This document shows, piece after piece, positions 10,380 through 21,969 of a stretch of DNA of 64,000 nt (positions within the stretch are counted from its first letter, which is position 1; every line of letters starts with the position of its first letter). The notes under the pieces were generated by a model. That model had not been told where the DNA came from, searched no databases, and saw only the letters and a list, made by a program, of their open reading frames with translations. This stretch comes from Craspedostauros australis (taxonomy: Eukaryota > Bacillariophyta > Bacillariophyceae > Mastogloiales > Achnanthaceae), in NCBI GenBank assembly GCA_026770025.1, contig JAMXDE010000033.1:124001-188000 (forward strand), read 5' to 3'. Made by a program: the position numbers and the translations under genes.

Positions 10380-11543
10380 ATGCGGACTTTGCGATTCGTG
10401 TCACCCATCTGTACTCTGCAACTGACTTCCGATCTGCCTCTATCGCGTGCCTTCGCTCTGCAATCGACGCAACGGATCTGCTCTCTGGCATCATCTATCC
10501 ACAAGCGTTCGACGGCCGCCTTTCGCGGTTCCACCGATCCTCAGACCTTCACGGGTCGTACTTTGAAACCGTCTTCCACAAAGACCGCATTGAGCATGTC
10601 TTCCGAAACACCATCAGCGCCGCCGCATAAATTCGTGGACATTGGCGCCAACCTCCTCGACGAGCGATTCACGGAAGGCAGCTACTTTGGACGCAAGAAG
10701 CATGAACCCGACTGGGACGCCGTCATGGAACGTGCGGAATCCGTTGGCGTCTCGCACATCATCCTGACGGCCGGCACGCTGCACGAGAGCCGCCGCGCGC
10801 TGGACCTCACGCGCGAGCTGCGCGGCAAGTCGATGCAGTTCGGGTGCACCGTGGGCGTGCATCCAACGCGGTGCCAGCAGGAGTTTGTCGATGCGGACGC
10901 CGACGCGGTGCTGTCGCAGCTCGCGGATCTGGTCCGGGACGGCATGGCGGATGGCAGCGTCGTGGCGTTGGGTGAAATTGGTCTGGATTACGATCGGTTG
11001 GAGTTCTGTTCCAAGGAGGTGCAGCAGGCCTACCTCGCGAAGCAGCTCGAGATCTTTCGGCCGTTCCATCGGCTGCCGCTGTTCTTGCACAACCGCAGCG
11101 TGAATCGCGATCTGTTGGACGTGCTCAAGAAGGAAGAGAGCACCACGAAATGGAAGGGTGTGGTCCATTCCTTCGACGACACGCTGGAATTGGCGCAGGC
11201 CTTCATCGAGATGGGATTCTACATCGGCCTCAACGGGTGCTCGTTGAAGACGGAGGACAACTTGCAGGTCGTGCGAGAACTGCCGCTGGACAAGATCCTC
11301 CTCGAGACGGACTGTCCGTACTGCGAGATCAAGCAGACCCACGCTGGGTTCCATCACGTTCAGACCAAGTTCCAGAAGAAGCCTGACAAGAAGTTCGAGC
11401 TTGGCAAGATGGTGAAGGGGCGCAACGAGCCATGCCAGATCATTCAGGTGGCGGAAGTCATCGCTGGCGTGAAGGGCGTGGACGTTGCGGAGGTGGCATC
11501 CATCTGTCATCGGAATTCGCTGGCTCTCTACGGCTGGTCATAG
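10380..11543 (+). CDS. TatD-family metal-dependent deoxyribonuclease (TATDN1-like)
   Basis: TIM-barrel Mg-dependent DNase, possibly acting in DNA fragmentation or repair. From the ATG at 10380 it is 387 aa with a basic, Ser-rich, acid-poor N-terminal 70 residues that could be a mitochondrial presequence. A second in-frame ATG at 10596 gives a 315-aa form starting just before the barrel. Landmarks in order: KFVDIGANLLDERF, CTVGVHPTRC, VALGEIGLDYDR, LPLFLHNRSVNRDLL, VVHSFDDTLE, YIGLNGCSLKTEDN and LLETDCPYCEI. These include the conserved Glu, His and Asp metal ligands. The absence of an N-terminal HxH (VDIG instead) is normal for the eukaryotic TATDN1 branch. There are no introns. The compartment is inferred. 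Confidence 0.87.
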   Translation: MRTLRFVSPICTLQLTSDLPLSRAFALQSTQRICSLASSIHKRSTAAFRGSTDPQTFTGRTLKPSSTKTALSMSSETPSAPPHKFVDIGANLLDERFTEGSYFGRKKHEPDWDAVMERAESVGVSHIILTAGTLHESRRALDLTRELRGKSMQFGCTVGVHPTRCQQEFVDADADAVLSQLADLVRDGMADGSVVALGEIGLDYDRLEFCSKEVQQAYLAKQLEIFRPFHRLPLFLHNRSVNRDLLDVLKKEESTTKWKGVVHSFDDTLELAQAFIEMGFYIGLNGCSLKTEDNLQVVRELPLDKILLETDCPYCEIKQTHAGFHHVQTKFQKKPDKKFELGKMVKGRNEPCQIIQVAEVIAGVKGVDVAEVASICHRNSLALYGWS

Positions 11544-13087
11544 CGATGGGCTCTGGAGAGAGAAAATCAATTCGAATGTATTCTATTATAATAGAATGCC
11601 ATATTTTATAATACAATATTGCATGGTGTAATGTGTACGTGGAGCGCATGAATCCAACCCGCAACACCGCTGCCTGAGCATCAGTGTCAGTGTCCAAAAC
11701 CACCTGTGCTGGGACGCAGTCATGGACACAGACACTCGTGATCGGGCGTTGCACCACAGCGCCACCGAATCTGCAGATTGTCCGGGACACCCGGCAGAAA
11801 GTCAGGATTTGCTACAACCAGCAACGCGTTAAGTAATATAATATCATGATATTCGTAATCAGTCATACACCATTGTCGTCTATTGCGTCAATTTCTCCCT
11901 TGAGAAACCGTGAGTCGCAACAGATAAACTCCCGACATTCCCGACAACGACAAATAACAGCATGAGTTAATAAATTTTGTTGTGATGACCAATGAAATAT
12001 CAACAAACACCGAAGATATTTATTTGGTTTAAGGCAAGACGGCTTTTTGATAGTGCCCGACATTATGCCGCGTGTCCCTGGCACACTTAATGGATCAACC
12101 GAGCATTGAAAAGAGAGCAGAGCAGCCAGCAGAGAACAGAGACCAGAGCATCTGGTCACTGCTGCTGAGTCAGCAGAGTGTACGACCCCATTCAGGATAC
12201 GATAGTATAATCGTGCCGATTTTTAATTTGAGGACTAACATCATCCTATTATGTTGTAGAGGGTATATGAGTGGATTACTAGACTCCTGGTCCTTATATT
12301 TAAAAAGTTTATATTTTTCGCATTAGTCTAAGACTAAGAACGTTTAGCATGCGGACGTCAAGGGGCACATGGAGTCAGCAATCGCCAGTCGTGCTTCAGG
12401 TTGATTTCCAGTCGTGTCCATCATCGACACGCTCACATTTCGCGATGGTGAGGCGGTTAGGTGCGAAGAAATGTCGAGGATTGCGCAGTGGTGGTAGGCA
12501 TGATGAGGCTTCTGCTTCGTCTGGACTGTGGATCAGTTGTCAAAATCCAGAGTTGTGGGTTGGTGGGTAATCCAGATCTGGATGCCCAGCTTGACTTTCA
12601 CACTGCTTTGTTCTCTCTTCTGCTGCTGTTCATGGCCATCGTTGGCTTCTGGCCGTTGTTCATCTGCTTTGCGCTTGGCTTCAAGTTTCGGTGTCAATCA
12701 CTTGATTCTTCCGAATCGAACGAAGTTTCGTGTGCTTCCCTGTTTCCAAACAAGTGTCATTTTCTTGTTCTCAACGTATTTCACGTTTTTGGACGAGAAC
12801 AAAGGCCTGATGTCATCAAATTTTGGTCCTAAACTTCTGATTTCTGACACAACTTCGGTGCGAGGTGTTCTCCACGAAACTGTTTGAATTTTCAGCGACC
12901 AATCATTTCTTCTCGACGACGCACAACATCTTTCGAAAGAGGGACAGACCTTGTATTTGGCAGCGAATACCAGCGGCGATTGGGATCTTGGTGGGAGAGA
13001 GCCCAGCTCGTCGTCCTGTTGTGTCAGGTGCAATCTCCCCAAGTTCGCCAACCTCTATCACACCAACACACGACGCGCTACGATGCT

Positions 13088-13118
<31 letters not shown>

Positions 13119-13833
13119 ACAATAACGGCAACAGCAATCTAACAAAAAAAGCTCCTGAAGAATCTGTGTTGCAACTGCCAATTGTCATGATCGGAGATCG
13201 TTCCATGGAAGTGATCGAAAGCACAACCGGCATCCACTACTGAATTCATCGTTGGGGGCAACACGCATCTCGCACACTCAAATTTGTCACTCTGCCTGAG
13301 CAACGTTTGACCGCACAAGAATTTTTTGCGCTCCGCGCACGCGCGCGACACTTGTGATGTTGACATCTGTCGAAGGCTGCTTTCGATTCGCATTGTCCAC
13401 GTCGCGCGCTATGATTGGTAAAAACGAGTCCATCCAGTCAATGATCGTGACATGTTGGTGATTCCTTGTTCTTCGTCGGAAGTAGGAATTGAGAGTTCTC
13501 ACAGGACGATTCCGAAATCTGGCGGAGTAATCATCACCACAGGAATTCACGATGAGAAACGTACCGTGCAACTCTGCGTGAATTGCTTGTCCAACTCAAA
13601 AACTGGGAGCTATGGTAATATATATTTTCCCTTTGGTCTTAGAACGAAGACCCAATGGGATTCATTCGAATTGACAACTGTGCAAACCCAAAATCGTTCC
13701 AATGACAGGCAACACGGGTCTTCTGCACAACACTTTGTTCACATACATACAACCAATTTCTCTGCTCTGCTCTAGTCACTTAGTCTGTCTCTTTCTCTAT
13801 TACCTGACTTGGCAAGGCTGGAAGAAGCCCTGA
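11544..13833. other. Long intergenic stretch
   Basis: About 2.3 kb. An AT-rich TATTATAATAGAATG segment at 11580-11625 follows the TatD stop and may be its 3' end. On the minus strand, one frame from about 13050 to 12550 is open except for a TGA at 12698-12700 and ends before a second TGA. It has a plausible amino-acid mix but no recognisable domain. An (AAC)n tract lies at 13088-13116. No RNA gene is seen. Confidence 0.4.
13088..13116. repeat. (AAC)n microsatellite
   Basis: About nine tandem AAC units in non-coding DNA. Confidence 0.9.
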
Positions 13834-14360
13834 TCAATAGACAGCTATGGCAACTGCCTTCAATACTGTCTTGTGCAGCTGCATATTTTGTCGAAATGAT
13901 TCATAGAAGATCTTCCATTTCTTGAAGAGACGATTGATGGTTTCGTGTCTTGCTCTTTCATGTGTCTTGCCATCCCTGTCTGCGTTGGTATTGTAGTTCT
14001 TTGGCTTGCGTACCCAGGGACTGCTGTACCCTCCATCTGCTTCCACCATTTCACGAGCAAGTTTCCCCGCCAGCGAGCAGCTGAAGATCTTTGGGTCAGG
14101 CCATCAACCACAAGAGAACAGACCATAGCACCAAACAATGTCACCAGTTTGGATGCAAATCTCCATCTTCTACCACAGACTAGCTCCCTTGTATATGTGG
14201 CTGTACCATTTCTTTGAAAAAGGATGAGATTCCCAAACATGAAAGTAAGTCACGGCCACTGTGACTTTGCACCTTTGATGTTTGTCATTCTTAACGAAAC
14301 TCTTCCATTCAATCTGTATTATGGGTTGCCAACAGTAGAAGCATTCAAAAAGACGATGTG
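13834..14360 (-). pseudogene. PIF/Harbinger-like DDE transposase relic
   Basis: Hand translation of the minus strand gives one continuous frame from about 14360 to the stop at 13834, interrupted by a TAG (14170-14172) and a TGA (14104-14106). Ordered landmarks match the DDE superfamily (DDE_Tnp_4 type): an IEWKSFVKND segment, PFSKKWYSHIYKGA, ICIQTGDIVW, WPDPKIF, REMVEADGGYSSPW, and ERARHETINRLFKKW followed by LKAVAIAV. The expected early DGTD-type catalytic Asp is replaced (TVAVTYF), so the copy is dead even apart from the stops. No terminal inverted repeats were identified. The N-terminal part and the extreme C-terminus are missing. The identification rests on recall of the family pattern. 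Confidence 0.7.
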
Positions 14361-14864
14361 AGTTGACATTGTGAAAGTGAGAATAGGAGATGTATCAATC
14401 TGCTATTGTGTTCCGCTTCCTACACCTTTGTATCCCTTCTGAATTTCATCCATATGAAGTCAAGTCCACTTCATTAGAGGTTTGGGATCTGCAGACAAGT
14501 TTTCCACAGTGCAAGAACGCAATCATAGTGCCGCAAGAAGTACAAGGTCCAAATCAAGTGCTTGGGATGGCATTTTGGACCACCACAAGCATGGTTCCAC
14601 ATAACAAGGCACATGCATGGAGAAAGCCCATACAGAGAGAGAAGCTTTGTTTGCGTTGCTTGTTTTGCTAGGTCATCCAATGTACTATGCCCCACAATGT
14701 CCAATCCGATTCTGGTGCTGTTGTTCCAGTCATAGCGTCTTGCTTGATTGTTCTGTAAGCATGCATGTTGGCAAGTTCCGCTCATGGATACTCTTGCAAT
14801 TGCGTTCGACGGTGTTGGTAGTGGTGGTGGCTTTGATTCTGTTTCGGAGTCTCCCAATGCTCTC
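14361..14864. other. Intergenic before the copia element
   Basis: About 500 bp. It may include more of the decayed transposase or its flank. No coding motif is recognised on either strand. Confidence 0.4.
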
Positions 14865-15123
14865 TGTCGAGATGTACATACGTGTATGTGTCAAGATGTA
14901 CATGTATATGTGCATCGTTCACCCGCTATTCTCTTATACTCATGTACGAACGGTACAACTACATTTGTGTCGATAGTGAACTTTATTTTGCCAAAATCAC
15001 ATCACGAAATCGAACACAGAAATATGAGGAGAATTTCGAGAGGAAATTTGCAATCAACGATTTCTGAGAGTATTAAGAACATTGTCCATCTATCCATCCA
15101 TCCATCAATAGAAATGTATGGTA
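14865..15123 (+). repeat. Left LTR of the copia element
   Basis: Aligned by eye with 21970-22217. Both begin TGTCGAGATGTACATACG and share a TTTGCAATCAACGATTTCT block and the end TATGGTA. The exact 3' boundary and the primer-binding site are unclear: TGGTACCAAGC at the edge only loosely resembles an initiator-tRNA site. An internal AGATGTACAT duplication lies near the start. Confidence 0.8.
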
Positions 15124-15761
15124 CCAAGCAAATCTTGAGGTACCTCCCAACTAAACCTGAGATGACGATATCATGTGACAGACCATCGCATCACCAATGG
15201 AATGCAACATCTGGAGAGCAGAAGGACGCCTACTGATGTCAACAGGATGTCATTGTGTCACTACGTCGACATCTGTCTCCATGTCAGAGAAGAGGCAAAG
15301 ATCTGATGACCGAAGGGCATCAAGATTGTGGACACACAAGGAGGAGTTCAAGTGGCAAGCACTCATGGAGTGACGAGCCAGTAGTGAATGAACGAAGTGT
15401 CAAATGCAGAGTACACTTTGAACACAGAGTATCGTGTAGCATGAACACACAATATTGAGAGAGAGAGAATACGAATAGCAGCAAGAGAGCATCTCGTGTA
15501 CCAACTTGTAGTCAGAGACCAATCTACGAAACAGACAGATGTGCCAAGAGCATTGGGCAAGAGAACGAGCGTACACCGAGAGGATTGGAGTGCTCAAGTA
15601 ATGAAATAGCAAACATAATGACTATCAACCAACGCTGTCTTCCACGATTGTAGGCTTCCAAGGTCCGGAACTTGCCAACATGTTTATAAATGATAGATCA
15701 GGGCGAGCCCGCGGATCGGATCGTGCGAGGAAGACGACATCATTCAAGAGCAGCAGGCTGA
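15124..15761 (+). other. Untranslated leader of the copia element
   Basis: About 640 bp between the left LTR and the first gag ATG. It has only short open frames and a purine-rich GAGAGAGAGA run near 15457. It probably holds the primer-binding and packaging sequences, which cannot be pinpointed. Confidence 0.5.
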
Positions 15762-16688
15762 ATGAGCGAGGAAGAGGAATTGAAAGACATCTCTCTGTCC
15801 AATCCGGCTATCAAGCAAGAAGAAGGTGCGAGTGAGACTTGACCACGACAAGAGAAGGAAGTAGCTGAGGCTACTGTCCTATCAGGCACAGAGGCAAGCA
15901 CAATCAACGAGACTGAAGAGGAACAGTCTGCAAGACTACACCGCGAGGAGAAGAGCATTCTCAAGGCGATCAAGCAAGAGGAGACTGGTGTGACGAAGAG
16001 CATTCGCACAGCCAAACAGGGTGTGAAAAGTGAGACACCATCTGGAGGAGAATTTGTGACGAAAAATGTCTCCGCGCAAACACGAGCGGAAATCGAAGAA
16101 GTGACAACACAGAAACAAACGGAAATCAAGGGCGCGAGCGCACCAACGACGAAACGACAAGACAAGATGGCGACATCAGCCAACACGAACAAGTGACGCA
16201 TCAAAGCGCCGATGTTCAGCGGTGAACAAGAGGATTATAGCGCATGGGAGTCCCAAGCAAAGGCATATGCTCGTACACAGAAGACGAGAGACGTGATATT
16301 GGGCAAGACAAAGATCCCAACAGTGAGTGAGATCGCGGCAGCCAGCGGAGAAGACAAGGATGCATTAGAGGAAACCTACAAACTGGCAGGTGACTGCTTC
16401 AGCGATTTGATCCTCATGATGGATGCAGAGAAGGGAAAGGGCACGCAGGCCATCCAATACATCAATCAGTGCATCTCCAATGATTACCCTGAGGGGAATC
16501 CACATGCAGCGTGGAAGGTTCTCGCGGAGAAGTTCCGTCCATCCGATGCGGCGATGAAGATCAAACTCAAGCGTCAATTCAACAACGAAAGGATGGAGAA
16601 AGACTCAGACCCCGATGTATACATCACGTGACTCGAGATACTACGCTCACGTCTCCACGATGTCGGATACACAATCACCGATGAGGAA
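15762..16688 (+). pseudogene. Copia gag N-terminal part, broken by TGA codons
   Basis: The ATG at 15762 opens a frame beginning MSEEEELKDI. That same frame is interrupted by TGA at 15840, 16194 and 16629 and then continues into the large open frame. The segment from about 16200 is capsid-like (APMFSGEQEDYSAWESQAK, then AAWKVLAEKFRPSD and IKLKRQFNNERM), matching the gag polyprotein of copia elements. The first 140 codons are highly charged. No product is expected from this copy. Confidence 0.8.
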
Positions 16689-16993
16689 ATGATCATGCAA
16701 ATCCTCAGTACGGTGAGCAGCGAATACAGAACCCACATTGTGAACTTCCAACATCAACTCACGTTTAATCCGGAACTGGTTACCATCAACACGATCAGAG
16801 GAGTACTCCGTGAAGCACACGCCACGCATCAAGGCGGAAAGGCATACGTCGACGATTTCCAAGACAGTAACACGAAGAGCAACGACACCGGCTTCACGAG
16901 CACCGGTAACTTCAAGGGGACCTGCCACAACTGTGGTGTGTATGGTCACAGATCCACCGATTGCCCAGAACGCAAGAAATCGAACAACAAGAA

Positions 16994-17029
<36 letters not shown>

Positions 17030-19016
17030 GATGAACGGAAAGCATAACAACAACCGCAACAAGGGAAGCGGCTTCAAAGGCAAGTGCAACTACTGCGGCA
17101 TCTTTGGGCATCGCGAGGCAGAGTGCCGAAAGAAGAAGTTCAACGAAAAGAAGAAGGCCAACGAGCAGGCCAACACAGCCACGGAAGGACACGACAAGAG
17201 CGGACACGAGATGGTACTCTCAGCGAAGGACATGCCGCTCTGCATGTTGGTGTCCGACGACTACATCGAAGACTCCTTCTTCGATAACTTCGAATACGTC
17301 GGAAGTGACGACGAAGTGCAGGACGATGAGATCGTCCCGGAGTGGCTCAGCAAAGAGCCCATCATCCACGAGGTGGATCCAAGACGCGAAGTGAGCTACG
17401 AATGCTGCTTCAACGCAAACGACCTGATCGGTCCATATGGCGACAGAGCTGAGATGGGCAACGAGGCCATCGATAGCGACATCGAGGAGGCCGTGAGTGA
17501 AGAAGATGACGACGAACCCAACAAGAATGATAGAGGCCGAGACGAAACAAATGGCGGCGCAGCGCTGCCCACTCCAGCGGCAGGGAACAACAGATCGGGC
17601 ATCTTCGATGAAGACGACAGCGACGAAACAGAAAATCACCCAGACGACAGCTTCAATCCAAACGAGCGTGCCGTTTACCCAATGAACATTGAATTCCCAC
17701 CGATCGAGAGTCCCAACAACTCAAATCACTTCCACCGACATGATACGATTCCCTACGCAACAGCAACTGCATTGATAATTCAGAAGCAACTCATCTTCGA
17801 TGCCGTAATGGAAGCAGGAGTGAACATGTTCCCAGGAGTCGCACAAGGAGTGCTCAGACCAATATGGGTGAACATGATGAGATCCATCCTGTCTGAGAAC
17901 TTCAGATCCATCGAAGAGATTCTCGCCAACTCAGTCATCATCAACCGATTGTTGGAAGCAGAAGACACAGAAACGATCCCAGAGACGGATCTGCATTACA
18001 TCCTGGGAGGATGCATGCATGTGCTACTGCGTGAGCGACCACAGGTGACGCCTTTTGATCCAGTCACCAGAACTCACCGGAGCAGCACGGTTCCATTGGA
18101 CTATGCACAACTACCTGACGACATGGATGATGAGGATCACCATAATCCATACAACGAAGATGGAGTTCACAAAGACGACGACGATGGCAGCTTTGACGAC
18201 GAAATAGCTGCAGCAGCCATGGAGCAGCTCCACGAGCTGAGTACCAAATACAAGGACAACGTCAACAAGGATACCTGGCTCGCCGACAGTGGAGCTTCGT
18301 GTCACATCGTCAACTCGGACACCGCTCTCTTCAACGTGCGGCACATCAAGTCCTTCGTCCAAGTGGGAGACAGCACGAAGCTTGACTCTCCCAAAATGGG
18401 ATCCATTCGCTTGAAGGTCAAGCAACGAGACGACACTGGCCACATCATCCGGCTTGATGATGTGAAGTACACACCCAAGATGGCGGTGAACCTTTTCTCT
18501 ACGAACAAGGCTCTGTACAACGGTTACCAACTCGGTAGCAACGGCATTCTGATGGACATCATCAATGGATCCGGAAAGAAGATCATCTTCGATCGAGTCT
18601 TCCCCACATCCAACAGGTTCATCACAGGAGTGCAGATGCATCCCATCATGCCAACTGACGATGACAAGGCTTTCACAGCCATCATCAAGAGCCCATCCAA
18701 GGAGATCAGCGCAGTGAACTTGCATCGAATGCTCGGCCACGCGCCACTCGAGACCATGAAGCGGACAGCCGCTCAATACGGATGGAAGATCATCAGCGAG
18801 ATGCCGGTGTGTCGCAACTGTGCGGTCGCGAATACGAGAGTGAAAAACATCTCGAAGGCGACGATCCCGAGAGCAACTCGCCGCGGCGAACGACTCTTCA
18901 TTGACATTAGTTACACTAAACACATAAGCTTCGGAGATAAACGCTACTGGACCCTGATCGTGGACGACTGCACAGATCACTGCTGGAGTTTCTTTCTCAA
19001 GAACAAAAGTGATTAA
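16689..19016 (+). pseudogene. Copia gag C-terminus, protease and integrase N-terminal part
   Basis: A long open part of the interrupted gag-pol frame. Two CCHC knuckles occur (CHNCGVYGHRSTDC and CNYCGIFGHREAEC), separated by a poly-Asn run encoded by (AAC)n. A long acidic linker follows. The aspartic protease site is WLADSGASCHIVN. The GAG-pre-integrase segment includes MLGHAPLETMKR and CRNCAVANTR (HHCC type), then integrase core DISYTKH and LIVDDCTDHCW. A TAA at 19014-19016 breaks the frame inside the integrase; the same frame resumes afterwards. The ATG at 16689 is internal to gag and is not a true start. Confidence 0.88.
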
Positions 19017-20654
19017 CCAGGATACATCAAACGATTCGTCCAGACGATCAAGTCACAGACTGGTGATCAACAAATCATCTTCCAAGGTGATAACAACGGA
19101 GAGAACAAATCCATGCAAGATATTCTCATCGATGCCGGACTGAATGTGAAATTCGAGTACATAGCATCGAACACACCACAGCAGAACGATAGAGTGGAAT
19201 GCAAGTTCGCGTATCTCTACACCAAGATCCGTTCTATGCTAAATGGAGCACAGCTCGACGAAGAGTATAGGCATGGTCTGTGGGCAGCAGCTGCAAGCAC
19301 TGCCACCGCCATCGCCAACATCACCGTAGCGAAGAATCAGAAAGAGTCACCAGATCGCCAATTCTTTGGCAGCGATCCACCATATGCAGATGCACTCCGC
19401 ACGTTTGGAGAAGTGGGTGTTGTGAAGACTACCTACGGCGGGATCACCGCCAAACTCAAGAATAGAGGAGAAGAGATGGTGTTCATCGGATATGCACACC
19501 AACATGCATCAGGAGTGCACAACATGTACAGACCATCAACCAAGTCACTGGTCTGTTCTCACGACATCAAATGGCTCAATCAATCATACGGCCAGTTCCG
19601 TGGCTGGGAACCAGCGCTGAACACATCCAATGAAACAGGAACAACGGACGCAGACGGCTTCACAACCATTGGACGGAAGGGAGCAATGCCGAAGACGGCG
19701 ATGCGTCGAATATCAGAAGCGAAGAGAGTATCTTTCGCTGACAGCAACAGCTACTACATCCTATCAGACAGCAATGATGAGGATGATGAGGACGATGGAG
19801 TAGTAACTCAACTAATCAATGACGACGAGGAAGATCGGAGTGAATCCAGCCCTGAGGATGACGAGATCACACCATCCAGCAACGAATCCGATGATGACAC
19901 AGGCGTCACTCCTCCAAACACACCAGTGAGGTCTACACATGATACACCATCGAGACCTCCACCAACCAAGCCAAGCAAGCATGACATAGATAGAAAGGAG
20001 AGAATCCAACGTCATGAAGCACGAGGCAGGAAGGGAGAAGATAATCCCAAGCCAACTACAGGGAAGAGTATTCCCAGAGCTCTGCGTGAGCTCGCAGACT
20101 TCAACGAACGAGGTCAAAAGGAGGAAGGCTATGAGAGCAAGTCATCATCCAATGAAGACAGCAATGAACTCAGCGATGAGATGATCGACGACTCCAACAA
20201 CAAAACTACAGATGACAAAGAAATCGCAGATGAAGGAGAGATCGAGATCACTCACCATAGCACAACAGGACTATACGGGATGAACGCAATCATCACCGAG
20301 GTACCAGCAATCGACATCGGACTGTCGATGCAAGACGAGAACAAGGAACCAGAGAAACACATCGAACCTACAACATTCGATGGAGCCTTCAATCACCCAG
20401 ACCCTATTCATCAAAAGGGATATCGAGCAGCCATCAAGAAGGAGTTCGACTCCATGGACACACGCAAGGTATACAGCAAGATTAAACGAGACGCCATCCC
20501 ACGCGGCCGCAGATGCTGCAAATGCAAATGGGTCTTCAAGCTGAAGCGTGACGGCACACATCGAGCGCGGCTCGTTGCATGTGGCTATTCACAAATAACA
20601 GGAGTAGACTTCCAAGAGCATTACTCACCTGTCATTCACGACGTGACCTATTGA
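19017..20654 (+). pseudogene. Copia integrase C-terminal part and start of reverse transcriptase
   Basis: Same frame as the preceding segment. Integrase remnants include NTPQQNDRVECKF, where the motif normally reads QNG with a downstream catalytic Glu. A GYAHQHASGVHNMYRP element and an acidic Ser/Asp-rich linker follow. The RT begins with CKCKWVFKLKRDG, RARLVACGYSQ and GVDFQEHYSPVIHDVTY, then a TGA at 20652 where copia elements usually carry Arg. Confidence 0.87.
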
Positions 20655-21335
20655 GTCATGATGGTGATCATGCTGATCAAGAAGATGGACTGCGCACTCG
20701 TTGATGTCGGAACAGCATTCCTACATGGAGACCTCGACAAGGAGATCTACATGAACTGTCCCAACAGGATGGATCATCAACCAGACGAAGCCCTGACCCT
20801 ACACAAGCCAATCTACGGACTTGTGCAGAGCGCCAGGCAATGGTTCAAGATGTTGGTATCGACCCTCAAGAATATCAACTTCGAACAGAGCGCAGCAGAC
20901 CCGTGCCTGTTCTACAGGAAGACGAACGAAGGAAGCATGATCGTGGCCATCTACGTAGACGATTGCTTCTGCTGCGGAGACTCCAAGGCATTGGAGACCT
21001 TCCTGAAGGATATCCAAGGCAGCAAGTTCAAGGTAACAATCGAGCGAGGACTCGGAGACTACCTCAGCTGCAACATTGAGTTGAACCACGACAAGACCAG
21101 AGCGACATTGCGTCAACCACATCTCATCCGACACCTCATCGAAGAGTTTGGAACCAAGGTTGAGAAGATGCAACGCTATGGGACACCGGGAACCCCGGTC
21201 AAATCATCGTACGACCATCCGAAGACAACGGACTACAGAAGGTTGGACCGGAAGAACATGCCGAATACCGCCGAGGCGTCGGTATGCTACTCTTCCTCAT
21301 CAAGCACTCGCGACCAGATATCGCGAACCCTGTAA
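20655..21335 (+). pseudogene. Copia reverse transcriptase segment
   Basis: Continues the same frame after the TGA. It shows the RT motifs DCALVDVGTAFLHGDLD, the LVQSARQWFK element and the catalytic IVAIYVDDCF box. Near 21240-21280 the open frame is lost by an indel: the downstream RT/RNase H coding lies in another frame, and this frame reaches a stop at 21333. Confidence 0.88.
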
Positions 21336-21949
21336 GAGAACTCTCCAAGGTATTGATCGGGCCCACCAAGGCCGCAATGAAGGAGATGTATCGGATCATC
21401 AAGTATGTGATCGATACAAAGGACTATGGATTGAAGATCCATCCAGCACGTCCAGATGACGACGGCTGGGACATGGAGCTCTTCTGGGATAGCGAATATG
21501 CAGGAGACAAAAACACGAGAATCAGTGTAGGAGGGTTCATCCTATACCTGTGCAAGGTACCAATCCTTTGGCGATCCAAGGCACAGAAGGCCGTCACACT
21601 CAGCTCATCCGAAGCAGAATACGTTGCCCTTTCCGAAGCGGCAAAGGAGATCTTCTTCGTCGTGCAGCTACTCGAAAGTGTGGGCGTCCCAGTGAAGACA
21701 CCGATCAAGGTCCGCGTGGACAACATTGGAGCAATCTTCATCGCCAAGAACCCATCAACATCCCAACAATCGCGGCACATCGACGTGCGCCATCACTACG
21801 TAAGGAACATCGTAATCAACAGAACCATTGAAATCATTTTCGTCAAATCCGAGCAGAACACAAGCGACGGATTCACCAAGAATATCAAGGCCAACTTGCA
21901 ACGAGAGCATGAAAAGTCGTACCTTGACACATCGAGAACATTCGAATAA
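21284..21949 (+). pseudogene. Copia RT end and RNase H, shifted frame
   Basis: Downstream of the frameshift, the coding runs from GVGMLLFLIKHSRPDIAN through RNase H motifs LFWDSEYAGDK, TLSSSEAEYVALSEAAKE and VRVDNIGAIFIAKN to HIDVRHHYVRN and a stop at 21947-21949, 20 bp before the right LTR. The ATG at 21284 is internal. Confidence 0.88.
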
Positions 21950-21969
21950 CTGAATGCACACAGGAAGGG

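Noticed and set aside
10614-11510. 298-codon minus-strand frame
   Set aside because: Lies entirely antisense to the TatD barrel, which has clear family motifs on the plus strand.
18111-18980. 289-codon minus-strand frame
   Set aside because: Antisense to the copia protease/integrase region; no motif of its own.
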